Assembly: GCA_020086605.1 (NCBI GenBank)
Contig: JACBWW010000070.1
Span: forward strand, 970,179 to 1,034,178
Reading direction: 5' to 3'
DNA from: Lanius collurio
Lineage: Eukaryota > Chordata > Aves > Passeriformes > Laniidae
DNA length: 64,000 bases
Each line of letters begins with the position of its first letter. The stretch's first letter is position 1. Below the pieces are notes generated by a model that was not told where the DNA came from, did not search any database, and saw nothing but the letters and a program-made list of their open reading frames with translations. Below, one piece after another: positions 1 through 12,282 of the stretch. The position numbers were made by a program, and so were the translations under genes.

Positions 1-1849
1 CATTATAAAAAAAATTAAAAAAATTATTTGTTCTTTTTACAAGAGATGTTTTCCTTTTGCAGTTAACATGGTTTTCTTTCATTACAGAAGTTTCATCAAA
101 TAAACATTTGAGCTTTGAAATGAATATCAATTTCTCCACCATAAGCATCTAAAACAAGCAAAAATGCAGCCTGTCCCTTTTCAGACCAAGAAAATCGGGG
201 AACGGGCTTTTCAACAGAAGATAAAGCTGAAGCAGAGCATCAATTCATTCAAAAAGAGGAAAATTCAGCATCTCTTTTGAGAAGAAGAGGTGCAGTAGCA
301 AATGGTGCTAAGCATGGTGTTTGTGAGTGCCTGTAGATACAGACAGCAGGAAAGTTCTCTCTGCTGAAATAATGAATAATCAAAACATGCTTAGAACCCA
401 GCATATAGAGTGGCAGGATACTCTCAGACTAGCTGTTGGTGGTGACAAGAATGGCATCCTGTTGGCTGGTAATGTGGAGTTATGAGTAATGTTGGCTTTT
501 AGTAAAAAAGTGCTGAGAGTACCTAAGTTGAGGATTTTATATTCTGATTGTTATAGAAGGCAAAGGTATGCAGTAGAGTGACATTATAGTAGCTAGTAAG
601 TTTTTTCTTTTCATCATCATGGAGATTCAGAATAAATAATGTTAGCTTGAGACAGAGATATAAAAGATGATCTGCTGTTGGGGCTTTTTCAGCCTCAGTT
701 TTATTTTAATAATTAGAGATTTTTCCCAGTGAGAATTAAAAATTAAGGTGATAACGAACCTCCCTGTATGTTCATTGATGCAGGAGGCACATTAAATCTT
801 GGATAAATATATTTGTATATTTTTCAGGTAGTACACAGGGACTTGTAACTATTAAGCAGAATCAACAGGTAAACATCAAGTAAGAGCAACCTTACTCCTT
901 TGATGAATCAGCAACATAATGTCCTTCTGAGCTCTGGAATATAAAACTTATTTCTATTTAACATTACATGAAATACATAAAGGGAGACATTGAGCTATCA
1001 CTTAACTTTGTCAGTTAAAAACCTAGAGAAATACAAAATTCTATTAAACAGATTATGGGATCATTAGAGGACATGTAGGTACTTTCAGGAACCTTTAAAA
1101 CTGAGCCTGGTTTGTACAGACATTCTGGACAATGTCTGTATTTCAGTTCTCTGCCTCCAAAAGCCAAGAGAGATTTGATAATCTTGTAGTGTGCGCTCAT
1201 TACATTATTCTTGTAATGCTGGAAGAATGGTAGTTCCCTGGACTTCATACAAGTTTCAAGGATTTTCACAACATAGAGGTGGGATTTTTACGCCATCTAA
1301 AAACACATAAATATATTTTTAAAATGAGAAATAACTTTCAAGTGGAAACAAATCCACACCTTCTAGGAATAAGAAGCCAAAGAGAGCCTCAGCAGCACAA
1401 AAAATCAGACCAATAAATAAATGTGAACTTTGGAAATTGTTCAGAGAATTCAGTTGACTCCAACTCATTGAAACTGCTTCATTAACATCCCTCTGGTATT
1501 ATGCTTTCTTAAAATTCTATTCTAATACAAAAAGAAGAGAATATTATGTTTTTCTAATACAACTGAAAATGGTGGTTTTGAGCCTTGCCAGAGAAAAGTG
1601 TAACAAATGTATTTCTACAATGCAGAATGTGGGGTGTTATTTCAGTCCTTGCTTTAGCCACCAACATTTTATAATTTCTGTCTCATTTTGGTTTTTTTTT
1701 TGTTTCTTATTAAAGAGTGTTTGAAACAGAAAGGTAGAATGGAATTTATGTCACTTCACTTTTGGCATTTATGAGTCTAAGCTGATTAACTACAGCTTGA
1801 TTCAGCTGTACACACATAGGCACCTCATGTCACTGAGGTACCCTGACGA
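1..1849. other. AT-rich non-coding stretch
   Basis: No gene or recognisable repeat is visible. The longest ORF is a minus-strand 84-codon frame near 1015-1269 with no splice context and no recognisable motif. A short T-run lies near 1689-1697. Confidence 0.6.
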
Positions 1850-2440
1850 ACCTCACTCATTTCCCATCAGGGAATCTAGAAGTACATGTGTTCTGTGTTG
1901 TATCTCATAATCCTGTGAAGATATCACAGTCAAACCAAATTTTTGGTCCTCTGGGTCTCTGTTTATGCAGTCCATACTTCCTCAGCTTCCACATGAGACT
2001 GATGTAAGAAAAAGACTTCTTGAAGTCGAGATAGGCCACCTGCTGTCTCTTTCTCCTGGTATGCCATCATTTAGCAGTAGAAGGCACCCAGTTGGGCAAG
2101 AAAATTTCACTTTATAAACTATATTACCTTCCTTTCCAGCACGCATTTGTGAATGCACTCTGAGATAACATGCTTCATAATCTTACTAAGGACTGAAGTG
2201 AAATTAAATGGCTTTTATGTTGAGTTCACCTTTAAAATAGATACAACATGATTCTCTGAATTGTTGGTGATAACTCCTGAAAAGTATGATTTTTCATAAA
2301 TGAATGACAGTAGTAGTCCAATTCTATAAGTCAGTGCTTTCAACACCTTCAGGTGAATTAAATGATCAAACCCTCAAAAAAATTAAAACGCTTAGCTATG
2401 ATTTACAGACCTTTTACCACCTCTGTTGTCAGTTCATTTC
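1850..2440 (-). pseudogene. Fossil LINE (CR1/L3-like) reverse transcriptase fragment
   Basis: Read on the minus strand, this segment keeps pieces of a non-LTR retrotransposon reverse transcriptase in the right order. Around 2218-2130 a frame reads NFTSVLSKIMKHVI, resembling the family motif NYRPISLTS...KI.E. Around 2056-1960 another frame reads VAYLDFKKSFSYIS followed by KLRKYGL, resembling YLDFSKAFD and the KL..YGL block that follows it. Nearer 2240-2400 the sequence resembles the more N-terminal RT region of the same group. Stops and frameshifts separate the blocks, so it is long dead. CR1 versus a related LINE clade cannot be settled by eye. No intact endonuclease or 3' tail is visible. 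Confidence 0.7.
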
Positions 2441-3189
2441 CTTTAAGTTTCCTTTTTACATTTTACTTCACAAAAAAGTTTCTTGCTCAATAAAATAGGC
2501 TGTCTTCCAAAGTTGGCAGACTTTTTGAGTGCATCCTCTTTGCCACATGAACAAAACCAGGCTTCTGACCACAGAATCTTCTGATTTTGATCTAGAGATA
2601 TAAAAAAAAATATGGCTCTGGCTTCATGCTGGAGCCCTGTGCAGACAGGGAGCTGTGTTACACAGAATGTGATACTCTCTCCTCCATCTTTATTCTTTAA
2701 CATTCATTCCTGTATAGCACCTGTTGTGCTATTGTGCCAAGTTTCTGTGATTCCCATTGTTGCGTAAACTTGTATCAGTACAAGAATTTCCACTTCTTCT
2801 TTTTTATTTTGTGAAGTACTTGGTGTTACTGCATAGATGCTTAAAAAGAGCTGCTGAATGTCCTCTCTTATGAAGAGGAATATGAGTCCTTATTCCATGA
2901 CAACTTTGTCTTACATAATTTTGGATTACTGTGCCCATCATCCAATTAATTCATATTAAATCTTTTCTTACCAGGTAAATAATTTTGGGTTTACCTGTCT
3001 TTTTTGGGTGTATTTAAATCTATTACCAGTATATTTCTTCATCCAAATATGTCTAATAGGCCAAATAGATATGCAGCCAGGTGTTCTATTACTGCATATG
3101 AATGTCCCTACCACAGTCTTTCCCTTGTACAGAAAGGAAGAAATTACTGTGGAGAAAAACAAATAAATTAAAACAAACCATAAAATTAT
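2441..3189. other. Non-coding stretch, nothing recognised
   Basis: No gene, LTR or LINE signature was seen. The ORFs here are under 90 codons and have no recognisable motif. Confidence 0.5.
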
Positions 3190-3310
3190 AAAAAAAAAAA
3201 AAAAAACAAAAAAACAAAAAACAAAAACCCACAAAAAACAACAACAAAAATAACAACAACAAACCACCAATACAAAACAAACAAAAAAAAAAAAGAAAGA
3301 AAACCAAACC
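3190..3310 (+). repeat. A-rich (CAAA)n-like low-complexity tract
   Basis: About 120 bp of A runs broken by single C or CC, reading as AAAACAAAAAC and CAACAACAAA. The minus-strand ORFs across it translate to runs of F, C and V and are artefacts of composition. Confidence 0.9.
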
Positions 3311-6300
3311 AAACTATTCAGTCATGAAGAATTGAGTGCTCCTCCTTCTTAGTTTCAAGAATCAGGAATGTTTTCTCATCAGTTATAAGTCACGGGCAGG
3401 AAAATCTCTTACTCCCAAAGTCATCCTGAGAGCTTTTCTTACTTTCTTGCTTCTGTCTTGTCTTAGCCTGCCTTCCTGCATTCCTTCCTTCCTGCTGTTA
3501 TTCGACTCGTGCTGTTGCCTCTTGTAACTCTTTCAGAAGGTGGTGTTTATCTTCTCATCCTGAGTGCAACAAAGCATGTTTACATTTTCTTGCATCCCTT
3601 CTACTTTGCACCACAGCACCTGTATCAGAGCACACATTCTAGATGGGACATCCCCAGTGCTGCTACCCCAGGGAGGAACAGCAGGCACACTCTGTATGTG
3701 AAGATATGGTACAAAACACTCAGGCTCAGGATTTTATCTTCCTTTTTTCTATTTTATTTCTGAGGTATTATTATGATGTGCATGGAGACAAAAAAATAAA
3801 AACTCTGTTTTGCTCTGACAACAACTTGCAAGTTACATCAAAAACGATATTAAATTATATTGAAAACTCATACCAGCAACTTTAAAATCTCTCTTACTAC
3901 ATAAAAGAGAAATGAGCTTATTTTATTTGGTTCTTTAAATAATAAAAAAGGTAATTCAGTTGTATACAGGATATTTTATTCCCTATAGTGAAATTTCTAT
4001 TATTCCACAGCCGGCAAAAAATTGTGAATTAAAAATATACAGAAATCAAAGTAGAAACTATAGTTTTATACTTTTGCATATACTTTGAATATTATCTGCT
4101 GGAACTGTGAATGCCAAATCTTTTTACAATTTTGAGAAGCAGAGAATGCTACTTTTTTTTCTAAATAAAAAGTACATTTTCTAATGTGTTTAAAAAAAAA
4201 ATATGGTCATTGAAGCATATAAAATTGCCATCATTTCCCAAGAGTTCTTTATGAAAAGAGAGGAAGAGTCTTTGACTCTCTGATAAGACTCTTTTGCAAG
4301 TGAAAGATCCATGTAATAAATACCAAAAAATCCCACTGTGACCATATATGCTTCTCCCATATGCACAGTGTGTGCCTCACAATTGTAAACCTACAGGCTC
4401 TATATCTTTAGTAGAAAAAACCCCAAGATATTTGGAAATAAGTTGGAACTCGTTTGGAATGGTGGAGTGCACTTGTTTGGGAAAAAGTGAAGGAACAGGC
4501 TAGACAGTATTAAGGAAGGATACTGGCAGAATGAGTGATAAAACTGGAAAAATAAAACGATTATCAGCTTATATGAAAAAACCAAAAGCCTTTTAACCCC
4601 ATTCTCCCCTAATTAAGTATGATTCATGAATCAATAAGTGTACCGTAATCATGGAAATAGTTTAATTTCATCATTCAGTCATTCTCAACATAGTTCACAA
4701 GCATTTTATAAAGGAGAAATTGCTGATTGGGTATGGGAGAAATAATTTATTGGGTTTGAGGGAATGTATGTAAATTTCAGATTTCTTATTAACTTTGTGC
4801 TCACTGAGAGGAAAACAACTGAACTACCAGTGCAAAGAGATTATTCTCCTATTTTCTCATAAAGACCTTGTCTTTGTTCTTTACCTCTTTCTTTTTTTTT
4901 TTAACCCAATATTTTTTTCTTGATTTTGTGCATTTGCAGTATAAACTTCTCAAGTGTTTAAAGGCTTCAGTAAAAATATTCCACCAGAAATTTGATCATT
5001 GTCCATGGGCTAAGGCATCTTCTCCTGATGAACTCTGTCTCTTTGCTGATAAAGAATTTAAGTAGCTCAACCAACATCCACCTTTACTTTTCTCAATTAT
5101 TAAAAATATAATAATGCATCTCAACCTTTTACATACTTTTGCTTTATTTATTTATCTTACTGTGTTTTGTTTTATTTTACCTTTTTTTTTTTTTAATACT
5201 GGTCATATTTTTTCTGCTTTCTTGAAAAGTAGAGTGATTTGAATTTCAGTTCCTACCTACTTAATCATGTTTTCACTAGATTCTAATTAAAACTTGACAT
5301 GAAGAAATAAAGTCAATCATCAATGTTGAAGACAAGTTTACAAAATACTCAAAATGACACAGAAAAATATGTTCTAACTAGCTAAATGTAATAGCAATGG
5401 CAGGAACAGTTTTATTGTTTGATATATCTCCATTATATGTATGATTTTAAATATATGAAGTTAAGACATGGGTCAGCTTAATTCTAATTTATAACCTGTA
5501 GTGATTTGCTTTTAATGTTGAGAAAGACAGACCTGATTCTTAACTTTCAGTGTGAAATTTATTCTTTATCTGAACGTCCTAGTGTATTGTGGGAATCCTA
5601 GGACCTAAGAGTGCTTCCAAATTCCTCTTGGTATAAGCATCTTTTAGTGTTTTGTGACTTGCACAAAATTGCAATTGTTCTAACACAGCCAAAACATGAA
5701 TTTGTTTCCAAGCCTTAGGCTGAGGCTTATCGAAACAAGTTTAATTTAAATATATTAATTGGTATTTTAATCATTAGCAATTTAATTATTTGCATGAGGT
5801 CACAGACAAAACATGTATCTGATTTATAGGGAGGGCAGAAATTAATTCATGAAGTTAATTCAGTACTACTAAAATTAATATTACAAATGTGGTGAGATTC
5901 TAAGAAGAGAACTGCAAGGATCATCTCCATTGTACCAGACTTCTCTAATTTTTATACATATATACATGTGTGTGTAATTATACACACACATATTCATGCA
6001 CATTATTTAGTTGTTCTGTTTTCATCAAATTATCTTATTTCATAATGATGTTATTTTTTCAAGCAACTGAGGTGCAAACATGCTGTCTACTCAAAAACAA
6101 GGTACAAATGAATCAAGAAGTGAGAACAAATATTTATTCTGTTAACTTTCCTTCAGTTTAATAATGGGGTCTGATCAGCACAATCAGAAGATATTTATTT
6201 ATAAACATTTAGTCTAGGAGTGCAACTGATTAACTAAGGCAAGCTTTGCTAACCATTCACAGTTTTACATAACAATTAGGAACAATAAGAAGGTGTATTT

Positions 6301-7023
6301 TTAAGGATCTATGCAAAAAATCACTGACTAGTTATATAAAAAAATTCTTGTACTGTAAATATGTTAAACTCCTTATTCTGATTAGCTAAAATAGCACATT
6401 CTCTTCCAAGTTTTTTTCTACTGAAAATTTCCAAGCTATTTATTACTAAAAAGACTCAAGCTTTTTTCTTCCGTCTCTCAAGCTCAAAAATAAAACTTGT
6501 GAAGATCTAAAGAGAATTAGAAAAACATGTCACAGAGAAAACAACATCGTGAAGTCATGTAAAAAAAACAAAACAACCCATGGAAAATCCTTTATCCTCA
6601 TTCCTTTTCTTAATCCAAATCTGTTTCCTCTGTTAGAACATTTAGATTCGAATATTTTCCTCACTTTGCTACACTTCTAATGAGAAAAGATGCATTGAGT
6701 AATTCTGATAAGAGTACTTTTGCTCAATTTCTTACATGAAAGGGGTTGAAGTAAGGGAGAGAACAAAGAACCCAAATAGACACATACAAAGGATGCATAG
6801 GAGAAAATAGGAAGGGATAAGTTTACCAAAGGCAAAATCTTTAAACTTAATCATGCAGGGTCAGATTCTGCGCCTGATAATTGTGGGGAAAAAAGTTTGA
6901 TGTAATTCTGAAAGACAGAGCAAAATATGTTAAAGTCAGAAGGAATCCACATAGAAAGACCACAAATTCTGTAGGATGAGAGTATTCCTTAAGAAGAAAG
7001 CAACACAGAGGAATAAGGAAAGA
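3311..7023. other. Long AT-rich stretch without recognised genes
   Basis: No coding signal or mobile element was recognised. It holds small homopolymers (near 4153, 4191 and 4891) and the short TG/CA hairpin at 5966-5991. ORFs of 60-84 codons near 3336-3885 and 4868-5065 have no splice context or familiar motif. Confidence 0.5.
5966..5991. repeat. TG/CA inverted repeat
   Basis: An (AC/GT)n microsatellite arranged as an 11-bp perfect inverted repeat with a 4-base ATTA loop. The left arm is (TG)n and the right arm is its complement (CA)n. It is probably a chance product of a TG/AT microsatellite. Confidence 0.85.
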
Positions 7024-7635
7024 TGGTGTGTATTGACCTCAGGTGGCCACCAGATACTCACCAAGCTGCTCTATCACTCCCCTTTCTCAGCATGACAGGG
7101 GAGAAAAGATTAAAATCTTTTAGGACAAGATAAAGGCAATTTCATGATGAAAAGCAAAGACTCTGTGGAAGTAAAGCAAAACAGAACAAAAATATTTATT
7201 CTTTACTTCCCATCAACAGTTGACATCCACAGACTTCCAGAGAAGTAGGGCCTCAGTACACATCACAGTTAGTTCAGAAGACAAACACCCTAATAATGAA
7301 TGCCCTCACTCCTCCTTTCCTCTATCTCTTATTGCTGAGCATGGTGTCAAATGATAGAGGTCAATTTGGTTGTGTCAGACTTAGGGTGGGACTTAATGAT
7401 CTTCAGAGTCTTTTCCAATGACTAATTGGACTGAATTATTCTATCATCTGGAATATCCCTTTGGTCTGTTGGGGTCAACTCTTGCAGCTATGTCACCTTA
7501 CAATCTCTTGACCACTTCCAGCCTACTCCACTTGGCACTGGCTGCCAGAGAGGTTGGTAAGGGGAACAGCCATGATGTGCAGGCGCTGCTCAGCCACACC
7601 CAGAGCACTGGTGTATTATCAAGACCATTCTAGAT
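7024..7635 (-). mobile_element. ERVL-type solo LTR fragment, minus strand
   Basis: The plus strand begins near 7024 with a TGTG-TTGACC-type end, followed by CCACCAG...CACCAAGC. This resembles the 3' end of a common avian LTR family read in reverse, as I recall it. An AATAAA poly(A) signal lies on the minus strand at 7195-7200, about 170 bp before the LTR's 3' end. The 55.2 kb LTR, and more loosely the 12.3 kb LTR, show the same spacing and wording. Near 7449 the motif GGAATATCCCTTTGG is typical of the same LTR group. It is split by a CR1 fragment at 7355-7447, and its 5' end seems truncated near 7635. The 71-codon frame at 7418-7633 lies inside it and is not a gene. Confidence 0.7.
7355..7447 (+). 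mobile_element. Short CR1 3' end inserted in the LTR
   Basis: The stretch reads GGTGGGACTTAATGATCTTC, then TCTTTTCCAA, and ends ATTATTCTATCAT. This matches the usual CR1 3' end, (GGTTGGACTTGATGATCTT...TCTTTTCCAACC...ATTCTATGAT). The LTR text resumes immediately afterwards, so the CR1 landed after the LTR. It is severely 5'-truncated, as most CR1 copies are. No clear target duplication is visible. Confidence 0.65.
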
Positions 7636-8330
7636 AAAAATATTCTCTTTGAATTGTTCCCTTTGGATGTGGACAGCTCTTAAAAGATTGTAATTATAAG
7701 AATGGATTTAATTTTGAAAATTATTTTTTTTGTAATTTGTGATTCCTGTCTCATATTACCATCAAATATGCCTTTCAACATTTCACTTTCATAATAAAAA
7801 ACATCTTTATTCTTTTACAGATATCTTCTTGTGAGATAAGTGTTTTGGTTGTTCATATCCTCAAAATAAGTCAGTGTCAGGCACAACATGTTTTGTTCTT
7901 TGAGAAGACATGTAATACGCTTCTGTGTGTAACTCTTGAACACATGGTTTTATCCTAGCAACCTGTCATAGATTTAGATTTACTACTTATAACTGAAGAC
8001 TTCTCTTAGAAGTTATCAACAAAGTAAACAGAAATTCCTATGGACAGTTAGAAAATATCATATGAATACTTTGAACTTTCTCTTACAAGAGAAAACATAT
8101 CAGAAATAAAAGCCAGGTAGGGGGAGGTCTCTACCAAATATGTATAAATGCATGTAGACAAATCCAGAATTGATTTAATGTGAAAGAATTCAGCAACTAC
8201 TGGAACAATAACTTGAACATTAATTTAACAGACTGAATTAATTCCAGAAGGAAATATAAACAAGTATAACTTATAGAACACAAGTTTATAACAGCTTATA
8301 TTGTAAGAATGAATTATCTGTTTGGGTGGG
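7636..8330. other. Non-coding stretch, nothing recognised
   Basis: AT-rich sequence between the LTR fragment and the T-rich tract, with no feature supported. Confidence 0.5.
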
Positions 8331-8425
8331 TTTTTTTTTTTGTTTTGTTTTTTTTTTGTTTTGTTTTTTTTTTTGTTTTTTTTTTGTTTGTTTGTTTGTT
8401 TGTTTTGTTTTGTTTTTTTTTTTTT
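8331..8425 (-). repeat. T-rich (TTTTG)n/(GTTT)n tract
   Basis: T runs are broken by single G, including a clean run of GTTT units. On the minus strand this is the same A/CAAAA low-complexity type seen at 3.2, 34.2 and 47.6 kb. Confidence 0.9.
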
Positions 8426-10102
8426 CCAAATAACAGCTTTTCCAATGGATTATGAACTCCCCACCTTGTATGTTTAACCTTTTGTGGTATTATTATAATC
8501 CAGAACATAAAGATATTCTAGGTCACATCATTACCATTTTTATATATTATTTCAACTGTCATAATAAAAAGTATAATTTAAATAAAAATCACAAAAATAG
8601 TTATGTAAATATGTTCTGAAAAAAATCCCAAAAAACATTTCCCTTGAAAAATCTAAAGCTGAAACATTTTTACAGGCACCTCTACCTCTGTCTCATGTTC
8701 TTCTTAAAAGTGCTGTTTTCAAAAATGTTGACATAATGAAAACCCAGCATATATTTAAGCTTGTTGTTATAAATGTACTTTTTATATTGACTGTGCAGGG
8801 GAAGGAGGGGTCAAAACACTAAAATTCTAAAGAGGACAGACACATAAAAAGACAATTTGATTTAAAAACATAAATCTCTGTTTCAATGTGAAAATGAAAT
8901 CTTACAGACTCTTCCTCTTTCTCTAAGTGATCTTAGCACTTTCTAGCATTGCTATTTAAAACAAATTGTAAGTCTAAACTATGTGCATGTGGAACTGAAT
9001 CCATCTGGAAACACTTTAGATGACAGGAAGCAACTTGACAGTGTCTTATTTATGAGTTTTTCAATAAGAAATAATGTAGGAATAGGTGTGGAATACAAGG
9101 CAGTTTCTGGATAGTATCATGTACATAAAATGTTTCACTGTATTAAAGGGATTCACCATGATTCTTGAAAGTATTTCAAGAAAAAGTCTTGAATTTTAGC
9201 TCAGTTTTTCTGTAGTAAATAAATCTGATCTCCGAGAAATTATCTCTGAAATATTAACTGTACTGCACTTAAATTTCCATTGGTAAGTCTTGTTATGAAT
9301 GATTAATATATGCATACAACCATTACAGGCATAATTTCCTTCCAACTACTGAACTGAAACTGAATGGTGATTTCTCTGACGTTTGACGTGCTGTTGCTAA
9401 GGCATAAATGACATTGAGCAATACTGAAGAGTAGTCATTTTGGTGCTTACCTTTGGCTCAGAGCACTTAAATATTTATTTTCTTTGCAAGGCCAAATTGC
9501 TTCCCCTTTTACAAATATGCAATACCAAAATAACAATAATAATTGTGGACTTCTTTTACTTAAACTAGTTATTGCGCTGCAATCCAAAAAAAAAAAAAAA
9601 AAGCTAGCTAAAAATATTTTAGTGTTAAGGGGGGCTATAAAAAAACAATGTTCATCTTATCCTTGCTACTCTATATAATCAACATATTTCAATCTGTGCC
9701 GAATTAAATTTGCACTTCTCCCTGGTTTAGAAACAAAGGCCTTCAAACTGCACAATTTGTGATTTTATTCAATATATTGAAATAATTGATACTCCTTGTC
9801 TTCCATGAACTTCTATTTTTTTATGAAATATAACAGTTTCTATTTCTTCTTTCTCTGACAAAACACAGTGGCTTCAAAAATATGTCTTAAAAAAGAAGCA
9901 GATAATCTATTTCTGGATAAAGAATTAAAAGCAATCTGATTAAAAGCAAATCCAAATAAAAATATGTGAGAATTTTTGAATTGGACTCCCAAAATTGAAC
10001 TGAATCCAGATTTAGTATAAAGTGAAAAGATCGGTTAAGGAAATGTGGCTGAAGTCAACAACATGTATTTATATATACTACTCAAGGAGTTAACAGGAAC
10101 CA
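8426..10102. other. Non-coding stretch with a poly(A) run
   Basis: No gene or recognisable mobile element. An A-run of about 17 lies near 9586-9602. The 64-codon ORF spanning it encodes lysines from the poly(A) and is not credible. Confidence 0.5.
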
Positions 10103-10480
10103 TAGTTATAGAATCATAAACCATAGAATCTAAGAGTTATAGATTCATGGAATGGTTTGGATTGGAAGGAAATTTTAAAGATCATCTAGTCTAATCACTC
10201 AGCCTTGGTAATGGAAACATTGCAATAGATCAGATTTCTCAAAGCTGCATTCAACCTGACCTTGAAAACTTCCAATAAAGGGGTATCCACAATTTCTCTG
10301 GGCAGATCAGTCCAGTGTCTCACCACTCTTGCTGCAAAAAAAAGGAAAAAAAAAATGTTCCTTATGTCCAATTTAAATCTAATCTTTATCAGTTTGAAAC
10401 TATTCCCTATTGTCCTGTCCCTACAGACCTTGTTAACAAGTCTTCTTCCATCTTTCTTCAAAGCTTGTTTTAAATACTGA
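10103..10480 (-). mobile_element. CR1 LINE 3' end, minus strand
   Basis: On the plus strand the copy starts with degenerate octamers (ATAGAATCATAAACCATAGAATC) and then reads GGAATGGTTTGGATTGGAAG and AAAGATCATCTAGTCTAATC. It continues through blocks resembling CCAGTGTCTCACCAC and TTGTCCTGTCCCTACA. This is the reverse complement of the CR1 3' UTR and the C-terminal end of its ORF2. The order and spacing of blocks match CR1 over about 370 bp with moderate divergence. The element is 5'-truncated near 10480. ORFs on both strands here (96 and 72 codons) are by-products. Confidence 0.9.
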
Positions 10481-12282
10481 ATCATTGTTTAATCTGAGCA
10501 AGCAACCAAGCATTTGCACCTCCCTAATTCTTTTACTGCCATGTCCAAAACTGTAACATTCTGTGCTTATCCTCCTGCGACATCTCAATGTAGGACAGGA
10601 AAAAGTAGGAGAAAGTTATCAGGGCAGACAAGTAATCCCTTCCCATTTAAAGTCCTAAAGGAAGAAAGACTGTAAGGGAATCACAGAAAGTTTTTGAAAA
10701 GGAAAGTTAAACAAAAATTATTATAAGATTTAGTCAAACCATAACTGAACTGGTATTATCTTTGAGTCAATTGACACATTAAGTGAAAGAGCTGGTGACT
10801 GCAAATAGTGAAAAAAAAGTCTCCTGTTCTTTAAGTGTCATGATCAGGCTTTTTTGAACCGATGACAACCTTAACTCTATGTCAGAATAAAGCTTACAGT
10901 TCAGTGATAATCCATGACAGGTGACAGATCTTGCCTGAGACACTAAAAATCCTGCCTATACTCATTACTTTTTTACTTCTGTCCACATTGTTTTCTATTT
11001 ATTTCCTTTCCCTTTTTTCTCCCATTTGGCTATGGGAGAAAGCTATGAATATAAGATGCTTTTTTTCTAGGCAGCATATAGATAAGCCCACAATGTACAA
11101 ACTCCTCTATTATCTATAAGCATAAATCTTAGGATAATAGTTTCTGAGTCATGATGGAAGAAATTATTTATTTAAAAACATAAAATTTTGATACAGAGTT
11201 CTAAAATAACAGAAATATATATTTAACACTTAACTTTTAATTTATGACAGTGAAAAGCAATGATGAAAATACAGTACCAGTTCAATGCACTTTCAATGTT
11301 TTTCTTCCAAACATATAAACAAAAATAGAGAAAGTGATAAAGACTGAAAGACAAAAAAATCCCAAAACCAAAACAACAAAAAAAAAAAAACCCAAAAATA
11401 ATGCTTAGGGGAATTAAGTTTTGAATGGACAGGTATCAAGTATTTTAGAGGGTAAAAAAGGGGTTTTTCAGTGTTATTATTCTTTACATTTAAAAAAACC
11501 CTGTTTATATGATGTCTATTAAAGCATAAAACTCTGCCAGCACTGAGTTGTATAAGTAGTTATGCATATAACTAACATATCTCTTCTGATCTTAAGGGAA
11601 AAAACATCTCTAATTTTTGAACCTGTGTATTACTTAACCACTCAACTATAGCAAGTCTTAAGGATCCATAACAGCCCATTGAGTAAACTCTTATTTATGT
11701 ATTTCATGGTGGTGAATTTTAACTAATCAAGTAAAAGCCCTCTTCTTAGTTTACAATTTTTATTTCCATTTCTCTTCTGAACCATTACAATAATTTCTAA
11801 TCTGGTTCAGTTACACGGTTACATAGTCGTCAAGATAAAACCCTGAAAGGAATTTTTTCCAAAGTGAGGATAAGGTTCTACAGACTGTTGGCAGATTATG
11901 TCTCAGTTTACTGAAATTCATTAAAGAAAAATTATGCTAGGACCAAAACTAATATCTTTTAATCATTTACAGCTAGCAGAAACCCCCCTTTAATACAAAG
12001 TGTCCAGTGAAGCATTCATAGTATTTCTTCAAAGCTTTTCTCCTTGCGTTTGCATCTCCGAAGAGTAAAAAGAAGAAGAGAAATACTTTGTGCTAGGAAA
12101 ATTACATTGCTGGATATGTTTTTTGTTTTCATTTTTTCCTTATAATAATCAATTTATAGGCCAAAGATATTCTTATTTCAAGCAACATCTCTGTAAAACT
12201 CTCAGAAGGCTTAAAGAAATTAGTATCTAACATCAAGATTCAGTTGCCCTTCCTTCCTAATTTCCCCACAGTGAGTGAGAGA
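10481..12282. other. AT-rich non-coding stretch
   Basis: No gene seen. It contains a short CAAAA/CCCAAA low-complexity tract near 11354-11400. Otherwise it is unstructured. Confidence 0.5.

Noticed and set aside
2968..3312. F/V/C-rich minus-strand ORF as a membrane protein
   Set aside because: The hydrophobic run is the translation of the A/CAAA low-complexity tract. The same applies to ORFs at 8314-8508, 19227-19592, 34175-34432 and 47628-47825.
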